The position numbers and the translations under genes were made by a program. The notes beneath the pieces were generated by a model. The model was given only the letters and a program-made list of their open reading frames with translations. It was not told the origin of the DNA and did no database searches. From Mycolicibacterium thermoresistibile (GTDB taxonomy: Bacteria; Actinomycetota; Actinomycetes; Mycobacteriales; Mycobacteriaceae), in the NCBI RefSeq assembly GCF_900187065.1, contig NZ_LT906483.1:310001-374000 (forward strand): DNA of 64,000 nt. Reading direction: 5' to 3'. Each line of letters opens with the position of its first letter. Positions within the stretch are counted from its first letter, which is position 1. This document shows, one piece after another, positions 34,122-45,441 of this stretch.

Positions 34122-37100
34122 GCCGCCTGATCTTCGAGACGCACCGCCGGCTGCCACCGCCACCGGTGCGCAAGGGCACCATCACGATCGAGCCGCCACC
34201 GGAACTGCCGCGGCTGGTGCCGCCGTCGCTGCTGCGCCGGGCCCTGCCGTTTCTGATCGTGATCCTGATCGTCGGCATGATCGTGGCCCTGGTGGCCACC
34301 GGGATGCGGTTGATCTCACCGCAGATCCTGTTCTTCCCGTTCGTGATGCTGCTGGCCGCGACCGCGCTGTACCGCGGCACCGACAACAAGCTGCGCACCG
34401 AGGAGGTCGACGCCGAGCGCGCCGACTACCTGCGCTACCTGTCGGTGGTCCGGGACAACGTGCGGGCGCACGCCGCCGAGCAGCGGGCGGCCCTGGAGTG
34501 GTCGCACCCCGATCCGGAACTGCTGGCGAACATCCCCGGCACCCGCCGGCAGTGGGAACGCGACCCGCACGATGCCGACTTCCTGGTGCTGCGCGCCGGC
34601 CTGCACGACGTCCCGCTGAACACCACGCTGCGGGTCAAGGACACCGCCGAGGAGATCGACCTGGAGCCGGTGTCGCACACCACCCTGCGCGGCCTGCTCG
34701 ACGTGCAGCGCACCGTGCGCGCCGCGCCCACCGGGATCGACGTCGGCAAGATGGCCCGGATCACCGTCTGCGGTGACGCCGACGACGTCCGCGGTGTGGT
34801 GCGCGCCTGGCTGGCCCAGGCCGCCACCTGGCACGACCCGGCGGTGCTCGGCATCGCACTGGCCGCACCCGATGTCGAAGGCGACGACTGGTCGTGGTTG
34901 AAGTGGTTGCCGCACACCGATATCCCGGGCGAGATCGACGGTGTCGGCCCGGCCCGCTACCTGGCCACCAACACCGCCGAACTCGGCCGGCTGCTGGCGC
35001 CGGCGCTGGACGGCCGTCCCGCGTTCGGCGCCGACACCGCCCCGGTCCGACACCTGTTGGTCGTGCTCGATGATCCGGAGGCCGATCCGAGCCGGCTGGT
35101 CGGCAAGGCCGGGCTGGCCGGGGTGACGGTGGTGCACCGCAGCAGCGCCGAACCGCACCGTGAGCAGTACCCGGACCCCGAGCGGCCCATCCTGCGCGTC
35201 GTCGACGGCCGGCTGGAGCGCTGGCAGAGCGACGGCTGGCAGCCGTTCGTCGATGCGGCCGACCGGCTTTCCGCCGCCGAATGCCGGCATCTGGCCCGGC
35301 GGTTGGCGCGGTGGGACTCCAACCCGATGCACGCCCGCTCCACCACCACCGGCGGCGCCACCTTCACCACGCTGCTCGGCATCCCCGACGCCTCGGCGCT
35401 GGACGTGGCGAGCCTGTGGGCGCCGCGGCCCCGCGAGGAGGAGTTGCGGGTGCCGATCGGGGTGACCGCCACCGGTGAACCGCTGATCTTCGACCTCAAG
35501 GACGAAGCCGAGGGCGGGATGGGTCCGCACGGGTTGATGATCGGCATGACCGGCTCCGGGAAGTCCCAGACCTTGATGTCGATCCTGTTGTCGCTGTTGA
35601 CAACTCACCCGGCGGACCGGTTGATCGTCATCTACGCCGACTTCAAGGGCGAGGCCGGGGCGGACATCTTCCGCAACTTCCCGCAGGTCGTCGCGGTCAT
35701 CTCGAACATGGCCGAGAAGCGGTCGCTGGCCGAACGGTTCGCCGACACGCTGCGTGGTGAGGTGGCGCGGCGCGAACAGTTGCTGCGGGAGGCCGGCCGG
35801 AAGGTGCAGGGCAGCGCGTTCAACTCGGTCACCGAGTACGAGGAGGCGATCGAGGCCGGCCACGACCTGCCGCCGCTGCCGACGCTGTTCGTGGTGGCCG
35901 ACGAGTTCACCCTGATGCTCGCCGACTACCCCGAGTACGCCGACCTGTTCGACTACGTCGCCCGCAAGGGCCGGTCGTTCCGCATCCACCTCCTGTTCGC
36001 GTCCCAGACGCTGGATGTGGGCCGGATCAAGGACATCGACAAGAACACGTCGTACCGGATCGGTCTGAAGGTGGCCAGCCCCAGCATCTCCCGGCAGATC
36101 ATCGGGGTGGAGGACGCCTACCACATCGAATCCGGGCGCGAGCACAAGGGCGTGGGCTTTCTGGTGCCGGCCCCCGGTGCGGTGCCGATCAAGTTCCGCA
36201 GCACCTACGTCGACGGTATCTACGAGCCGCCGGTGCGGGAGAAGGCGATCGCGGTGCACGCCGATCCGCGGCCCAAGCTGTTCTCCGCCACCCGGGTGGA
36301 ACCTGATCCGGGCACCGTGGTGGAAGTGGCGGAACCCGAGGTGGACGTCCGGCCGCCGAAGAAGCTGATCGCCACCATCGGTGAACAACTCGCCAAATAC
36401 GGCCCCAAGGCGCCGCAACTGTGGCTGCCGCCGCTGGAGGACGAGATCCCGCTCGCCGACCTGCTGGCCCGCTCCGGTGTCGGGGAGCGTCAGGGCCGCT
36501 GGCCGCTCGGTGAGATCGACCGGCCGTTCCTGATGCGCCGCGATCCGCTGATCTTCGACGCCGCCTCCGCGGCGGCGAACATGGTCATCCACGGCGGCCC
36601 GAAGTCCGGCAAGACCACCGCGCTGCAGACGTTCATCCTGTCGGCGGCCGCCCTGCACTCCCCGCGTGAGGTGACGTTCTACTGCCTGGACTACGGCGGC
36701 GGTCAGCTCCGCGATCTGGCCGACCTGGCCCACGTCGGCAGCGTCGCCTCACCGCTGGAACCCGAGCGGATCCGGCGCACCTTCGGGGAGCTCGAGCAAC
36801 TGCTGTTGCAGCGCCAGGCCCGCGGCCCGCAGTCACGCGGCGACGGAGACTCACCGGATGGGTTCGGTGAGGTGTTCCTGGTGATCGACAACCTGTATGC
36901 GTTCAGCCGGGACAACACCGACATGTTCAACACCCGCAACCCGTTGCTGGCCAAGGTGACCGAACTGGTGAACACCGGCCTGTCCTACGGCATCCACGTC
37001 GTGATCACCACACCGAACTGGATCGAGGTGCCGCTGGCCATGCGCGACGGGCTGGGCCTGCGGTTGGAGCTCAAGCTGCACGATCCGCAGGACAGCAACG

Positions 37101-38125
37101 TGCGGGTGGCCGGTGCGCTGCGCCGCCCGGCCGAGAGCGTGCCCGCCGATCAGCCCGGCCGCGGGCTGACCATGGCCGCCGAACACTTCCTGTTCGCCAA
37201 ACCGGACCTGAGCGCCATCCCGGCGATCAACGCCCGCCATCCGGGGGTCAGCGCACCGCCGGTGCGGCTGCTGCCCACCCAGCTGGCGCCCGAGGATCTG
37301 GGGCCGCTGTATCCGGCGCCGGAGCAGGTCGTCATCGGGCAGCGCGAGGAGGATCTGGCCCCGGTCAGCATCGACTTCGCCGAGAACCCGCTGCTGATGG
37401 TGTTCGGGGACAACAGGTCCGGGAAGACCACGCTGCTGCGCCATCTGATCCGCACCATCCGGGAGAACTCGACCCCGGATCAGATCGCGTTCACCGTGAT
37501 CGACCGGCGCCTGCAGCTCGTCGACGAGCCGTTGTTCCCGGACAACGAATACACCGCGAACATCGACCGGGTGATCCCGGCGATGCTCGGGCTGTCCGCG
37601 CTCATCGAGAAGCGCCGGCCGCCGGCCGGTCTCACCGCCCGGGAGCTCAGCGGGTGGCGCTATGAGGGGCACACCCACTATCTGATCGTCGACGACGTGG
37701 ACCAGATCCCGGACTCGCCGGCGGTCAGCGGCCCGTTCGTCGGCCAGCGGCCGTGGGCGAACCTGATCGGACTGCTCGCCGAGGCAGGCGATCTGGGCTT
37801 GCGGGTGATCGTGACCGCGCGGGCGACCGGATCCGCCCACGCGGTGATGACCGCGCCGCTGCTGCGCCGGCTCAACGAGCTGCAGGCCACCACCCTGATG
37901 CTGTCCGGCAATCCGCAGGACAGCGGAAAGATCCGGGGCCACCGGTTCAGCCGGCTGCCGGCCGGCCGCGCCATGCTGCTCGACCCGGACAGCGACACCC
38001 CGGTCTTCGTCCAGCTGGTCAATCCGCTGGCCACCGCCGCGGTGGCCCACAACAACCAGGCCCACAGCGACCGGCCCCACAGCGACCGGCCCCAGCACAA
38101 CCGGCACAGAGAGGAGTACAACTGA
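34118..38125 (+). CDS. eccC3: ESX-3 FtsK/SpoIIIE-type motor ATPase EccC3
   Basis: From ATG 34118 the protein has 1335 residues, close to the about 1330 expected. Two TM helices lie at about residues 45-65 and 70-88, then a DUF domain, then three ATPase modules with P-loops GMTGSGKSQ (about 476), GGPKSGKTT (about 825) and GDNRSGKTT (about 1097). Walker B is VVADEF in the first module but VIDNLY and IVDDVD in the second and third, fitting regulatory or substrate-binding modules. It powers export of EsxG-EsxH and PE/PPE proteins. The C-terminal tail holds a short repeat (HSDRP twice). The start overlaps eccB3 by 4 bp. Confidence 0.95.
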   Translation: MSRLIFETHRRLPPPPVRKGTITIEPPPELPRLVPPSLLRRALPFLIVILIVGMIVALVATGMRLISPQILFFPFVMLLAATALYRGTDNKLRTEEVDAERADYLRYLSVVRDNVRAHAAEQRAALEWSHPDPELLANIPGTRRQWERDPHDADFLVLRAGLHDVPLNTTLRVKDTAEEIDLEPVSHTTLRGLLDVQRTVRAAPTGIDVGKMARITVCGDADDVRGVVRAWLAQAATWHDPAVLGIALAAPDVEGDDWSWLKWLPHTDIPGEIDGVGPARYLATNTAELGRLLAPALDGRPAFGADTAPVRHLLVVLDDPEADPSRLVGKAGLAGVTVVHRSSAEPHREQYPDPERPILRVVDGRLERWQSDGWQPFVDAADRLSAAECRHLARRLARWDSNPMHARSTTTGGATFTTLLGIPDASALDVASLWAPRPREEELRVPIGVTATGEPLIFDLKDEAEGGMGPHGLMIGMTGSGKSQTLMSILLSLLTTHPADRLIVIYADFKGEAGADIFRNFPQVVAVISNMAEKRSLAERFADTLRGEVARREQLLREAGRKVQGSAFNSVTEYEEAIEAGHDLPPLPTLFVVADEFTLMLADYPEYADLFDYVARKGRSFRIHLLFASQTLDVGRIKDIDKNTSYRIGLKVASPSISRQIIGVEDAYHIESGREHKGVGFLVPAPGAVPIKFRSTYVDGIYEPPVREKAIAVHADPRPKLFSATRVEPDPGTVVEVAEPEVDVRPPKKLIATIGEQLAKYGPKAPQLWLPPLEDEIPLADLLARSGVGERQGRWPLGEIDRPFLMRRDPLIFDAASAAANMVIHGGPKSGKTTALQTFILSAAALHSPREVTFYCLDYGGGQLRDLADLAHVGSVASPLEPERIRRTFGELEQLLLQRQARGPQSRGDGDSPDGFGEVFLVIDNLYAFSRDNTDMFNTRNPLLAKVTELVNTGLSYGIHVVITTPNWIEVPLAMRDGLGLRLELKLHDPQDSNVRVAGALRRPAESVPADQPGRGLTMAAEHFLFAKPDLSAIPAINARHPGVSAPPVRLLPTQLAPEDLGPLYPAPEQVVIGQREEDLAPVSIDFAENPLLMVFGDNRSGKTTLLRHLIRTIRENSTPDQIAFTVIDRRLQLVDEPLFPDNEYTANIDRVIPAMLGLSALIEKRRPPAGLTARELSGWRYEGHTHYLIVDDVDQIPDSPAVSGPFVGQRPWANLIGLLAEAGDLGLRVIVTARATGSAHAVMTAPLLRRLNELQATTLMLSGNPQDSGKIRGHRFSRLPAGRAMLLDPDSDTPVFVQLVNPLATAAVAHNNQAHSDRPHSDRPQHNRHREEYN

Positions 38126-38433
38126 TGACTCTGCGGGTGATTCCCGAGGGCCTCGCCGCCGCCGCCAGCGCGGTCGAGGCGATCACCGCGCGTCTCGCCG
38201 CCGCTCACGCCGCCGCCGCACCCGCGGTGACCGCTGTCATCCCGCCGGCCGCCGACGCGGTGTCGCTGCAGACCGCCGCGGGGTTCAGCGCGCACGGCGC
38301 CCAGCACGAGGCGATCGCCGCCCAGGGCATCGAAGAGCTGGGCCGCTCCGGTGTCGGCGTGGCACAGTCCGCGACCAGCTACGCCACCGGTGATCTGTTG
38401 GCCGCCTCGTCGTATCTGACTGCCCACGGCTGA
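38125..38433 (+). CDS. PE5: PE family protein PE5
   Basis: This 102-residue protein is a bare PE domain: it begins [10 protein letters not shown], so the Pro-Glu pair is at residues 7-8, followed by two Ala-rich helices; the YATGD segment near the end resembles the YxxxD/E export signal. The start ATG shares its A with the eccC3 stop. It would pair with the PPE partner encoded immediately downstream and be recognised by EspG3. Position is that of Rv0285. Confidence 0.9.
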   Translation: MTLRVIPEGLAAAASAVEAITARLAAAHAAAAPAVTAVIPPAADAVSLQTAAGFSAHGAQHEAIAAQGIEELGRSGVGVAQSATSYATGDLLAASSYLTAHG

Positions 38434-40037
38434 TGATGACGGCTCCGATCTGGATGGCGCTGCCTCCCGAGGTGCACTCCGCGCTGCTGTCCAGCGGTCC
38501 CGGCCCGGGCTCGCTGCTCGCCGCGGCGAGCGCCTGGCACGCCCTGAGCGCGGAGTACGCCTCGGCCGCAGCCGAACTCAGCAGTGTCCTGGCCAACGTG
38601 CAGGCCGGTTCCTGGGAGGGGCCCAGCGCCGAACGGTACGTCGCCGCGCACGCCCCCTATCTGGCCTGGCTGACCCAGCAGAGCGCGAACAGCGCCGCGA
38701 CCGCGGGCCGGCACGAGACCGCCGCGGCCGCCTACAGCACCGCGCTGGCCACCATGCCCACCATGGCCGAGCTCACGCTCAACAAGACCACCCATGCGGT
38801 GCTGGTGGCGACGAACTTCCTGGGCATCAACACCATCCCGATCGCGCTCAACGAGGCCGACTACGTGCGGATGTGGATCCAGGCGGCCACCTCGATGAGC
38901 ACCTATCAGGCCGTCGCGGGCACCGCGGTGATGAGCGCCCCGGCCTCGTCTCCGGCGCCGCTGCTGCTGGCCCCCGGGGTCAGCGAGGCGGCCGACGCCA
39001 TGGCCACCACCCAGCAGATCGGCTCGCAGGCCACCGCGGCCGATTCCGGCACCGCGCTGAACCTGTCCGACCTCATCGCCAATCTGCTGCAGTACTACCA
39101 GGATTACCTCGACCAGCTGTTCGGGCCGATCGTCGACTTCCTGCGCGACCCGATCGGCAACCTGTTCCAGCTGATCGACGACTTCCTGACCAACCCGGCC
39201 GGTGCGCTGGTCACCTGGTGGCCGCTGCTGTTCGCGGTGGCCTACCAGGTGTTCACCAACCTGGTCGGCTGGCCGACCTGGGCGATGATCCTCGCCTCGC
39301 CGGTGCTGATCCCGCTGGCGATCACGCTCGGGGTGGCCGGGCTGGTGATGATCGCCGATCAGGCCCAGCCGCCCGCCGAGGAGGCCGCGCCCGAGGAGGA
39401 TGTGGCGGCGCCGGTGCGCGCCGAACCGCAGAATCCGCTGCCGCTCACCGCCGGTGTGGCGCCCGTGACGCCGGGGGCCCCGGCCGCCGGCGGGGCTGCG
39501 GCGACCGGTGCCCCGGCAACCGCCGCCGCCGCTCCCGCGGCCGCGGCCGCCGCGCCGGTCATTCCGTACGCGGTGCGGGGCGACCATCCCGGCGAGGGGT
39601 TCACCCCGACGCTGCGTGACAAGTCCGGTCTGCCGGCGCCGGCCTCCGACATCCCGGCCAGCGCCGTCGCCGCGGTCGGCGCCTCGGCACGGGAACGTCG
39701 CCGGGCCCGGCGCAAACGCGGTGCGAAGGTGAAGGATCACGGCAACGAGTTCATGGACATGAACATCGGGGTGCCGCCCGAACCCGCGGAGGAGCCCCAG
39801 GTTTCGGCGTCCAGCCGCGGCGCCGGCCCGCTGGGCTTCACCGGCACCGCCCCCAAGGGGGTGCAGGAGGTCGCCGGCCTGACCAGGCTGGGCACCGACG
39901 CGTTCGGCAACGGACCGGTCAGCCCGATGCTGCCCGGCACCTGGGATCCGGACGCCGAGAACCCGGGCCCGCCGGCCCGGGATCTGCACGACCCGGATGC
40001 CCCGGACCCCGAACAGGAAGGAGGACCGCGGACCTGA
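38433..40037 (+). CDS. PPE4: PPE family protein PPE4
   Basis: This 534-residue protein starts at ATG 38433 or 38436, overlapping the PE5 stop. The PPE motif is in MALPPEVHS (Pro10-Pro11-Glu12), with [10 protein letters not shown] supplying the WXG turn. The helical PPE domain spans about residues 1-180. A hydrophobic region around residues 265-310 and an Ala/Pro-rich tail with a basic stretch ([13 protein letters not shown]) follow. It forms a heterodimer with PE5 for ESX-3 export and is linked to iron use in related species. Confidence 0.9.
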   Translation: MMTAPIWMALPPEVHSALLSSGPGPGSLLAAASAWHALSAEYASAAAELSSVLANVQAGSWEGPSAERYVAAHAPYLAWLTQQSANSAATAGRHETAAAAYSTALATMPTMAELTLNKTTHAVLVATNFLGINTIPIALNEADYVRMWIQAATSMSTYQAVAGTAVMSAPASSPAPLLLAPGVSEAADAMATTQQIGSQATAADSGTALNLSDLIANLLQYYQDYLDQLFGPIVDFLRDPIGNLFQLIDDFLTNPAGALVTWWPLLFAVAYQVFTNLVGWPTWAMILASPVLIPLAITLGVAGLVMIADQAQPPAEEAAPEEDVAAPVRAEPQNPLPLTAGVAPVTPGAPAAGGAAATGAPATAAAAPAAAAAAPVIPYAVRGDHPGEGFTPTLRDKSGLPAPASDIPASAVAAVGASARERRRARRKRGAKVKDHGNEFMDMNIGVPPEPAEEPQVSASSRGAGPLGFTGTAPKGVQEVAGLTRLGTDAFGNGPVSPMLPGTWDPDAENPGPPARDLHDPDAPDPEQEGGPRT

Positions 40038-40128
40038 CCGACATCGCCCACACCTGCCTGTTCAGATCCGGGAACCGGGTTGTGGTCACGACCCGGACTC
40101 TCACAGACGTCGACCGAAAGGAAGAATC

Positions 40129-40431
40129 ATGAGCCTGCTCGACGCCCACATCCCCCAGTTGGTGGCCTCGGAGTCCAACTTCGCCGCCAAGTCCGCGCTG
40201 ATGCGCAGCACCCTGGCCCAGGCCGAACAGGCCGCCCAGTCCGCCCAGGCGTTCCACCTGGGTGAGTCGGCCGCGGCATTCCAGGCCGCGCACGCCCGCT
40301 TCCTGGAGGTCTCGGCCCGCATCAACGCGCTGCTCGACATCGCCCAGGCCAACCTCGGTGAGGCCGCCGGCACCTACGTGGCCGAGGACGCCGCCGCCGC
40401 CAGCACCTACACCGCCGCCACCGCCGGCTGA
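40129..40431 (+). CDS. esxG: ESX-3 WXG100-family substrate EsxG
   Basis: This 100-residue protein starts at ATG 40129 after AAAGGAAG. It is Ala/Gln-rich and helical with a central hairpin region (AFHLGESAAAFQAAH, lacking a strict Trp-X-Gly, as EsxG proteins do). It partners EsxH, whose gene is 36 bp downstream, as the secreted 1:1 heterodimer. About 90 bp separate it from PPE4, long enough for an internal promoter, though none is clear. Confidence 0.92.
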   Translation: MSLLDAHIPQLVASESNFAAKSALMRSTLAQAEQAAQSAQAFHLGESAAAFQAAHARFLEVSARINALLDIAQANLGEAAGTYVAEDAAAASTYTAATAG

Positions 40432-40467
40432 CCGGGCCGCAGACCACCACCGACGAAGGGAAAACCC

Positions 40468-40761
40468 ATGTCGCAGATCATGTACAACTACCCGGCGATG
40501 CTCGCGCACGTCGCCGAGATGAACAGCTACGCCGGCGCACTGCACGCGGTGGGCGCCGACATCGCCAGTGAGCAGGCCGCGCTGGCCGGCGCCTGGCAGG
40601 GCGACACCGGCACCACCTACCAGGCCTGGCAGACCCAGTGGAACACCGCCCTGGAGGAACTGGTGCGGGCCTACCGTGCGATGGCCAGCACCCACGAGAT
40701 GAACACCATGTCCATGAACGCGCGCGACAAGGCCGAGGGCGCGAAGTGGGGCGGCATGTGA
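40468..40761 (+). CDS. esxH: ESX-3 WXG100-family substrate EsxH (TB10.4)
   Basis: The 97-residue protein carries the AWQGDTG hairpin (WXG, Trp43). [11 protein letters not shown] at the start is nearly invariant in TB10.4 orthologues. Zinc-site residues known in M. tuberculosis EsxH are His14, His70, His76 and Glu77; here His14, His76 and Glu77 are kept, while residue 70 is Arg (AYRAM). It forms the secreted heterodimer with EsxG and takes part in metal acquisition. Confidence 0.94.
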   Translation: MSQIMYNYPAMLAHVAEMNSYAGALHAVGADIASEQAALAGAWQGDTGTTYQAWQTQWNTALEELVRAYRAMASTHEMNTMSMNARDKAEGAKWGGM

Positions 40762-40770
40762 TGGGGTCTC

Positions 40771-41673
40771 GTGCGGCCTGATGCTGTGCCGGACACCGGA
40801 TCCGGGCCGAACGCGATCGAGCTCACCGTCGAGCAGGCGTGGTATCTCGCCGAGGAACTCGACGCGGGCGGCTACCCGTGGGTGCTGGCGGTCACACCGC
40901 CGTACAGCGACCCGGCCGACGCCGCGGAGTTCCGCTCCGATCAGCGTGATGAGCTGACCGGACTCGGTGTGCTCGACGCGGACGGCCGGGTCGGCGACAC
41001 GGTGGCGCGGTGGGTGCGCACGGTGTGCCGCCCCGACCGCTGGCTCGATCTGCGGTTCGTCACCGGGGTCGGCGACATCCTGCGCGGTGTCGTCGCACGC
41101 CGGGACGACCGCACGGTGGTGGCGCTGCGCAACGCCGAACTGATCACGTTCACCGCGATGGCCATCGACCATCCGCAGGCGTTGGTGCCGGTGCTCACGG
41201 CGGGCCTGGCGAACCGCCCGCCGGCCCGGTTCGCCACCTTCGCGCTGCCCGCCGATGCCGGGGCCCGCGCCGACGAACGGATCCGCAACGGGGCGGACCT
41301 GGCGGAGGTGATGGAGTTCCTGGGGATCCCGCTGTCGGCCCGGCCGGTGGTGGAGGCCGCCTTCGACCACCGCCGCCGCTACGTGGAAATCGTCGCGGGC
41401 GAACGGGCCAACGGCAATCAGCTCAGCACCGAGGTCGGCGTCAGCATCGTCGACACCGCGCTGGGCCGGGTGCTGGTCAGCCCCGAGCAGGCGTTCGACG
41501 GGGAATGGGTGTCCACCTTCGAACCCGGCACCACCGACTCGATCGCCGCCGCGGTGGAACGGCTCATCGCCACGCTGCCCGGCGGAACCTGGTTCCCGCA
41601 CCTGGCCCGCGCCCGTGACTTCGACCACCGAACCGAAATGCAGAGAAGAGGACCATGTCCGACAACACCGTGA
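40771..41673 (+). CDS. espG3: ESX-3 secretion chaperone EspG3
   Basis: This 300-residue protein starts at GTG 40771 (GTG 40786 is possible), 9 bp after esx[30 protein letters not shown] and [17 protein letters not shown] are EspG-fold segments. EspG proteins bind the tip of the PE-PPE dimer and keep it soluble for the secretion machine; this one would serve PE5-PPE4. The last 19 bp overlap the eccD3 start. Confidence 0.92.
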   Translation: MRPDAVPDTGSGPNAIELTVEQAWYLAEELDAGGYPWVLAVTPPYSDPADAAEFRSDQRDELTGLGVLDADGRVGDTVARWVRTVCRPDRWLDLRFVTGVGDILRGVVARRDDRTVVALRNAELITFTAMAIDHPQALVPVLTAGLANRPPARFATFALPADAGARADERIRNGADLAEVMEFLGIPLSARPVVEAAFDHRRRYVEIVAGERANGNQLSTEVGVSIVDTALGRVLVSPEQAFDGEWVSTFEPGTTDSIAAAVERLIATLPGGTWFPHLARARDFDHRTEMQRRGPCPTTP

Positions 41674-43058
41674 TGCCCATCGTGCGCGTCGCCGTACTGG
41701 CGGCCGGTGACGACGGCGGGCGTCTCACCGAGATGGCGTTGCCCGCCGAGTTGCCGCTGCGCGAGATCCTGCCCGCGGTCCAACAGATGGCGGCGCCCAC
41801 CGAGGACGGCGCCGACGTCCCCGATGCGGTGCGGCTGAGCCTGGCGCCGATCGGCGGCGCCCCGTTCAGTCTGGACGCAACCTTGCAGACGGTGGGTGTC
41901 GTCGACGGGGATCTGCTGGCGCTGCAGCCGATTCCGAGCGGCCCGCCGGCGCCCCGCATCGTGGAGGACATCGCCGACGCCGCGGTCATCTTCTCCGCCG
42001 CGCGCACCCGGCCGTGGAGCCCGGCCCACATCGCCCGGGCGGCGGCCGTCGCGCTGATCGGCCTGATCCTGGCGGCCTCCGCGCTGTCGGTGGCGCATCG
42101 GATCCTGACCGGAGATGTGCTGGGGTTGTTCGTGGTCAGCGGGGTCGCGGTCGCCACCGTGCTGGCGGCGCTGCTGGCCCGCCCCCGCTCCATCCCGCTC
42201 GCCGCGGCGCTGTCGGTCGCCGCGCTGGTGCCGGTCGGGGCGGCGTTCGCCCTCGCGGTGCCCGGTGATTTCGGCGCGCCGCATCTGCTGCTGGCCGCCG
42301 CCGGTGTGACGGCCTGGTCGATCATCAGCATCACGGTGGCCGAACGGTCGGTGGCGGTGTTCACCACCGCCTCGGTGCTCGGTGTCGCCACGATGGCCGC
42401 CGCGGCCGCCGCCACCCTGTGGGAACCGTCCTGGGTGGTGCTCGGATGCGGTCTGATCGTGCTGGGACTGCTGGTCACCGTGCAGGCCGCGCAGCTGTCC
42501 GCGATGTTCGCCCGGTTCCCGCTGCCGGTCATCCCCGCCCCGGGCGATCCCACCCCGTCGGCGCAGCCCCTGCGGGTGCTGGAGGATCTGCCCCGCCGGG
42601 TGCGGGTCGGTGACTCCCATCAGACCGGTCTGATCGCCGCCGGGGTGCTGCTGTCGGTGGCCGGTTCGGTGGCTCTGGTCGCCCCGCCCGGGGCGTCCGG
42701 CTGGGCCTGGTACGTCGTGGTCGCCGCGGCCGCCGGTTCGACACTGCGGGCCCGGGTGTGGGATGCGGCGTCGTGCAAGCTGTGGCTGCTGTCGCACAGC
42801 TATCTGATCACCGTCGCGCTGCTGATCGGTTTCACCGTCACCGAGCGGTACCCGGCCGCGTGGCTGGCGTTGGCCGTGCTGGCGCTGCTGGTGACGGTGT
42901 GGGCGGTGGTCGTCGCCTACCCGAGGATCGCCTCCCCGGACAGCTATTCGCTGCCGATGCGGCGGCTGACCGGATTCCTGGCCACCGCGCTGGACGCATC
43001 CCTGATCCCGGTGATGGCCTATCTGGTGGGGCTGTTCAGTTGGGTGCTCAATCGGTGA
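41655..43058 (+). CDS. eccD3: ESX-3 polytopic membrane component EccD3
   Basis: The 467-residue protein has an N-terminal ubiquitin-like domain (about residues 8-95, ending [12 protein letters not shown]), then about 11 TM helices from residue 125 to the C-terminus. EccD dimers form most of the membrane vestibule of the type VII pore. The start ATG 41655 lies inside espG3. The stop overlaps the mycP3 start (GTGATGA arrangement), so expression is coupled. Confidence 0.93.
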   Translation: MSDNTVMPIVRVAVLAAGDDGGRLTEMALPAELPLREILPAVQQMAAPTEDGADVPDAVRLSLAPIGGAPFSLDATLQTVGVVDGDLLALQPIPSGPPAPRIVEDIADAAVIFSAARTRPWSPAHIARAAAVALIGLILAASALSVAHRILTGDVLGLFVVSGVAVATVLAALLARPRSIPLAAALSVAALVPVGAAFALAVPGDFGAPHLLLAAAGVTAWSIISITVAERSVAVFTTASVLGVATMAAAAAATLWEPSWVVLGCGLIVLGLLVTVQAAQLSAMFARFPLPVIPAPGDPTPSAQPLRVLEDLPRRVRVGDSHQTGLIAAGVLLSVAGSVALVAPPGASGWAWYVVVAAAAGSTLRARVWDAASCKLWLLSHSYLITVALLIGFTVTERYPAAWLALAVLALLVTVWAVVVAYPRIASPDSYSLPMRRLTGFLATALDASLIPVMAYLVGLFSWVLNR

Positions 43059-44458
43059 TGAGGCCGGGGCGGAATTCGGGCGGCCGGGTGTCGCGGGCCG
43101 GTGCCGCGGCGCTGGCGGTGCTGCTGATCGGCGCACCGAGCGCGGCGGCGATCACCCCGCCGGAGATCGATCCGCAGGAGCCGCCGCCCGCCGGCACCGC
43201 CGGACCCGCCGCGCCGATGGCGCAGCGCGGCGCCTGCGTCGCCACCGCGGTGCTGCCCGGAACCGACCCGGCAGCGGTGAGCCCGAACCTGACCGCGCTG
43301 AACCTGTCCGACGCGTGGCGGTACAGCCGCGGAGAAGGACAGCTCGTCGCGGTCATCGACACCGGGGTCCAACCCGGCCCGCGGCTGCCCGACGTCGAGC
43401 CGGGTGGGGACTACGTGCAGAACGGCGACGGGCTCACCGACTGTGACGGTCACGGCACCGCGGTGGCCGGTCTGATCGCGGGCCAACCCGGGCCGGACGG
43501 GTTCAGCGGCGTCGCGCCGGCCGCCCGGCTGCTCGCCATACGCCAGACCTCGAACCACTTCGCCCCGACCGATGCGGGGGCCGACCCGGTGGTCACCCGG
43601 GCCGGACTGGACGTGCTCAACATGGCCCGCGCGGTGGTGCGGGCAGCCGACCTCGGCGCCCGGGTCATCACCATCTCGACGGCCACCTGTCTGCCCGCCG
43701 ACAACACCGTGGCCCAGTCCCAGCTCGGCGCCGCGTTGCGGTACGCCGCGGTGGAGCGGGACGCGGTGATCGTCGCCGCCGCCGGCGATGTCCGCTCCGG
43801 CGGGCCGACCGGCACGGCCTGCCGGTCCAACCCGTTGGGCGATCTCAGCCGCCCCGACGATCCGCGCGACTGGGCCGGTGTCGGCTCGGTGTCGATCCCG
43901 TCGTGGTGGCAACCGTATGTGCTGTCGGTCGGTTCGCTGAACACCGCCGGACAGCCGTCCGACTTCACGATGTCCGGACCGTGGGTCGGGGTGGCGGCAC
44001 CCGGTGAGGACATCGCCTCGGTGAGCAACGCGCCCGGCGGCGGGCTGGCCAACGCGCTGCCCCGCGGCCAGGACCAGCAGCTCGCCCCGCTGGCCGGAAC
44101 CGGTTATGCCGCGGGCTATGTGGCCGGGGTGGCGGCACTGGTGCGCAGCCGGTATCCGGAGCTCACCGCCGCGCAGGTGGTACACCGCATCACCGCCACC
44201 GCACAGGGCGCCGCCCGCTCCCCGTCCAACCTGATCGGCGCCGGCCGGGTCGATCCGGTCGCGGCGCTCACCTGGGATGTGCCGACCGAACCCGAAACGA
44301 CCGGGCCCGCGGCCAAACCCGTCGCCGCACCGCCGGAGCCCGAAGCGGCCGACAACACACCGAAGATCGTGGCGTTCGCCGGGGTCGGCGTCATCGCGCT
44401 GCTGCTGGTGGTCGCCGCCGCGGTAGCCGCGCACCGACGAAAGGATTCCCAGACATGA
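43058..44458 (+). CDS. mycP3: ESX-3 mycosin MycP3 with substituted catalytic serine
   Basis: The 466-residue membrane-anchored subtilisin-like protein starts at ATG 43058 (GTG 43055 is possible). It has a signal peptide, a catalytic domain and a C-terminal TM helix (about residues 438-458). Asp101 (VIDTGV) and His132 (DGHGTAVAG) of the triad are present, but the serine loop reads AGTGYAAGYVAG with Gly349 (codon GGT at 44102-44104) where the family has GTS. The enzyme should therefore be protease-dead. Mycosins also have a structural role in stabilising the ESX membrane complex, so a scaffold function remains possible. It overlaps eccD3 and eccE3. Confidence 0.93.
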   Translation: MRPGRNSGGRVSRAGAAALAVLLIGAPSAAAITPPEIDPQEPPPAGTAGPAAPMAQRGACVATAVLPGTDPAAVSPNLTALNLSDAWRYSRGEGQLVAVIDTGVQPGPRLPDVEPGGDYVQNGDGLTDCDGHGTAVAGLIAGQPGPDGFSGVAPAARLLAIRQTSNHFAPTDAGADPVVTRAGLDVLNMARAVVRAADLGARVITISTATCLPADNTVAQSQLGAALRYAAVERDAVIVAAAGDVRSGGPTGTACRSNPLGDLSRPDDPRDWAGVGSVSIPSWWQPYVLSVGSLNTAGQPSDFTMSGPWVGVAAPGEDIASVSNAPGGGLANALPRGQDQQLAPLAGTGYAAGYVAGVAALVRSRYPELTAAQVVHRITATAQGAARSPSNLIGAGRVDPVAALTWDVPTEPETTGPAAKPVAAPPEPEAADNTPKIVAFAGVGVIALLLVVAAAVAAHRRKDSQT

Positions 44459-45441
44459 CGGCCCGAATCGCGCTGGCAGCACTGTTCGTGGTGGCGGCCG
44501 CCATGGCCTATCCGTGGCAGACCACCTTCGACCGGTGGGTGCTCGGGGTCGCTGTCGCAGTCGTCGTGCTGTCGTTCATCGGTTGGCGCGGAATGTTTCT
44601 CACCACGATGGTGCGCCGCCGGCTGGCGATGTGGCGGCGCCGCAGGCGGACCGAGCCGGCGCAGGACGACCCGACCACCGCGACCGTGGTGCTGCGGGTC
44701 GACTCCGCGGGGAACCGCGACGAACTGCCGCTGGACGTGATCGCCGGCTACCGCGACCGCTACGGCATCCGGGCGCACGGCGTCCGCGTCACCAGCCGGG
44801 ACCGCGACGGCGGCCGGACCACCTGGGTCAGCATCATCATCCGCGCGGTGGACAACCTCGACGCGCTGCGGGCGCGGTCACCGCGGATTCCGCTGCAGGA
44901 GACCTCGGAGGTGGCGGCCCGGCGGCTCGCCGACCACCTCCGGGAGATGGGTTGGCACGCCACGATCGTCGACGCCACCGACGCACCGGCGCTGGACGGC
45001 AAGGAGACCTGGCGGGGGCTTCGCGACGAGTCCGGCCATCTGGCCGCCTACCGGATCACCGTCGACGATCGGCTGCCCGAGACCCTCGCCGACCTGTGGG
45101 ACGGGTCCGCCGCAGAGGTGTGGACCGCGATCGAGTTCAGCGGCACCACAGCGCATCCCATGATCACAGCCGGGTGTGCGTTGCGGTCGGAGAAGAAACC
45201 GGAGGCGGCCGGGCCGTTGCCCGCGCTGACCCCGCAGCGGGGTCTGCACCGGCCCGCGCTGGAGGCGCTCGCCCCGACGTCGGGCCGCCGGCTCCCCGGG
45301 GAGCCGGTGCCGCTGCCCGACGGTCTGCTGGACAGCCTGTTCTGGCCGGTCCGCGGTGTGCGGAGCACCGCCCGGCAGCGCAGGACGGCCCGGCAGGTCG
45401 AAACCGAATCGGTCGACACGGCGCCGGTCAGCCGAACATGA
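44455..45441 (+). CDS. eccE3: ESX-3 membrane component EccE3
   Basis: This 328-residue protein starts at ATG 44455 in an ATGA overlap with mycP3. Two TM helices at about residues 3-20 and 27-45 are followed by a basic cluster (RRRLAMWRRRRR) and a soluble domain. EccE flanks the EccB-C-D assembly in the inner membrane. It is the last ESX-3 gene. Its 3' end overlaps the convergent hydrolase gene by 14 bp. Confidence 0.92.
   Translation: MTARIALAALFVVAAAMAYPWQTTFDRWVLGVAVAVVVLSFIGWRGMFLTTMVRRRLAMWRRRRRTEPAQDDPTTATVVLRVDSAGNRDELPLDVIAGYRDRYGIRAHGVRVTSRDRDGGRTTWVSIIIRAVDNLDALRARSPRIPLQETSEVAARRLADHLREMGWHATIVDATDAPALDGKETWRGLRDESGHLAAYRITVDDRLPETLADLWDGSAAEVWTAIEFSGTTAHPMITAGCALRSEKKPEAAGPLPALTPQRGLHRPALEALAPTSGRRLPGEPVPLPDGLLDSLFWPVRGVRSTARQRRTARQVETESVDTAPVSRT

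Noticed and set aside
34316..36733. Very long open frame on the minus strand inside eccC3
   Set aside because: It is the antisense shadow of a highly GC3-biased gene; the product is His/Gly/Arg/Gln-rich with no domain. Similar shadows oppose eccA3, eccB3, ftsH and fadE6.
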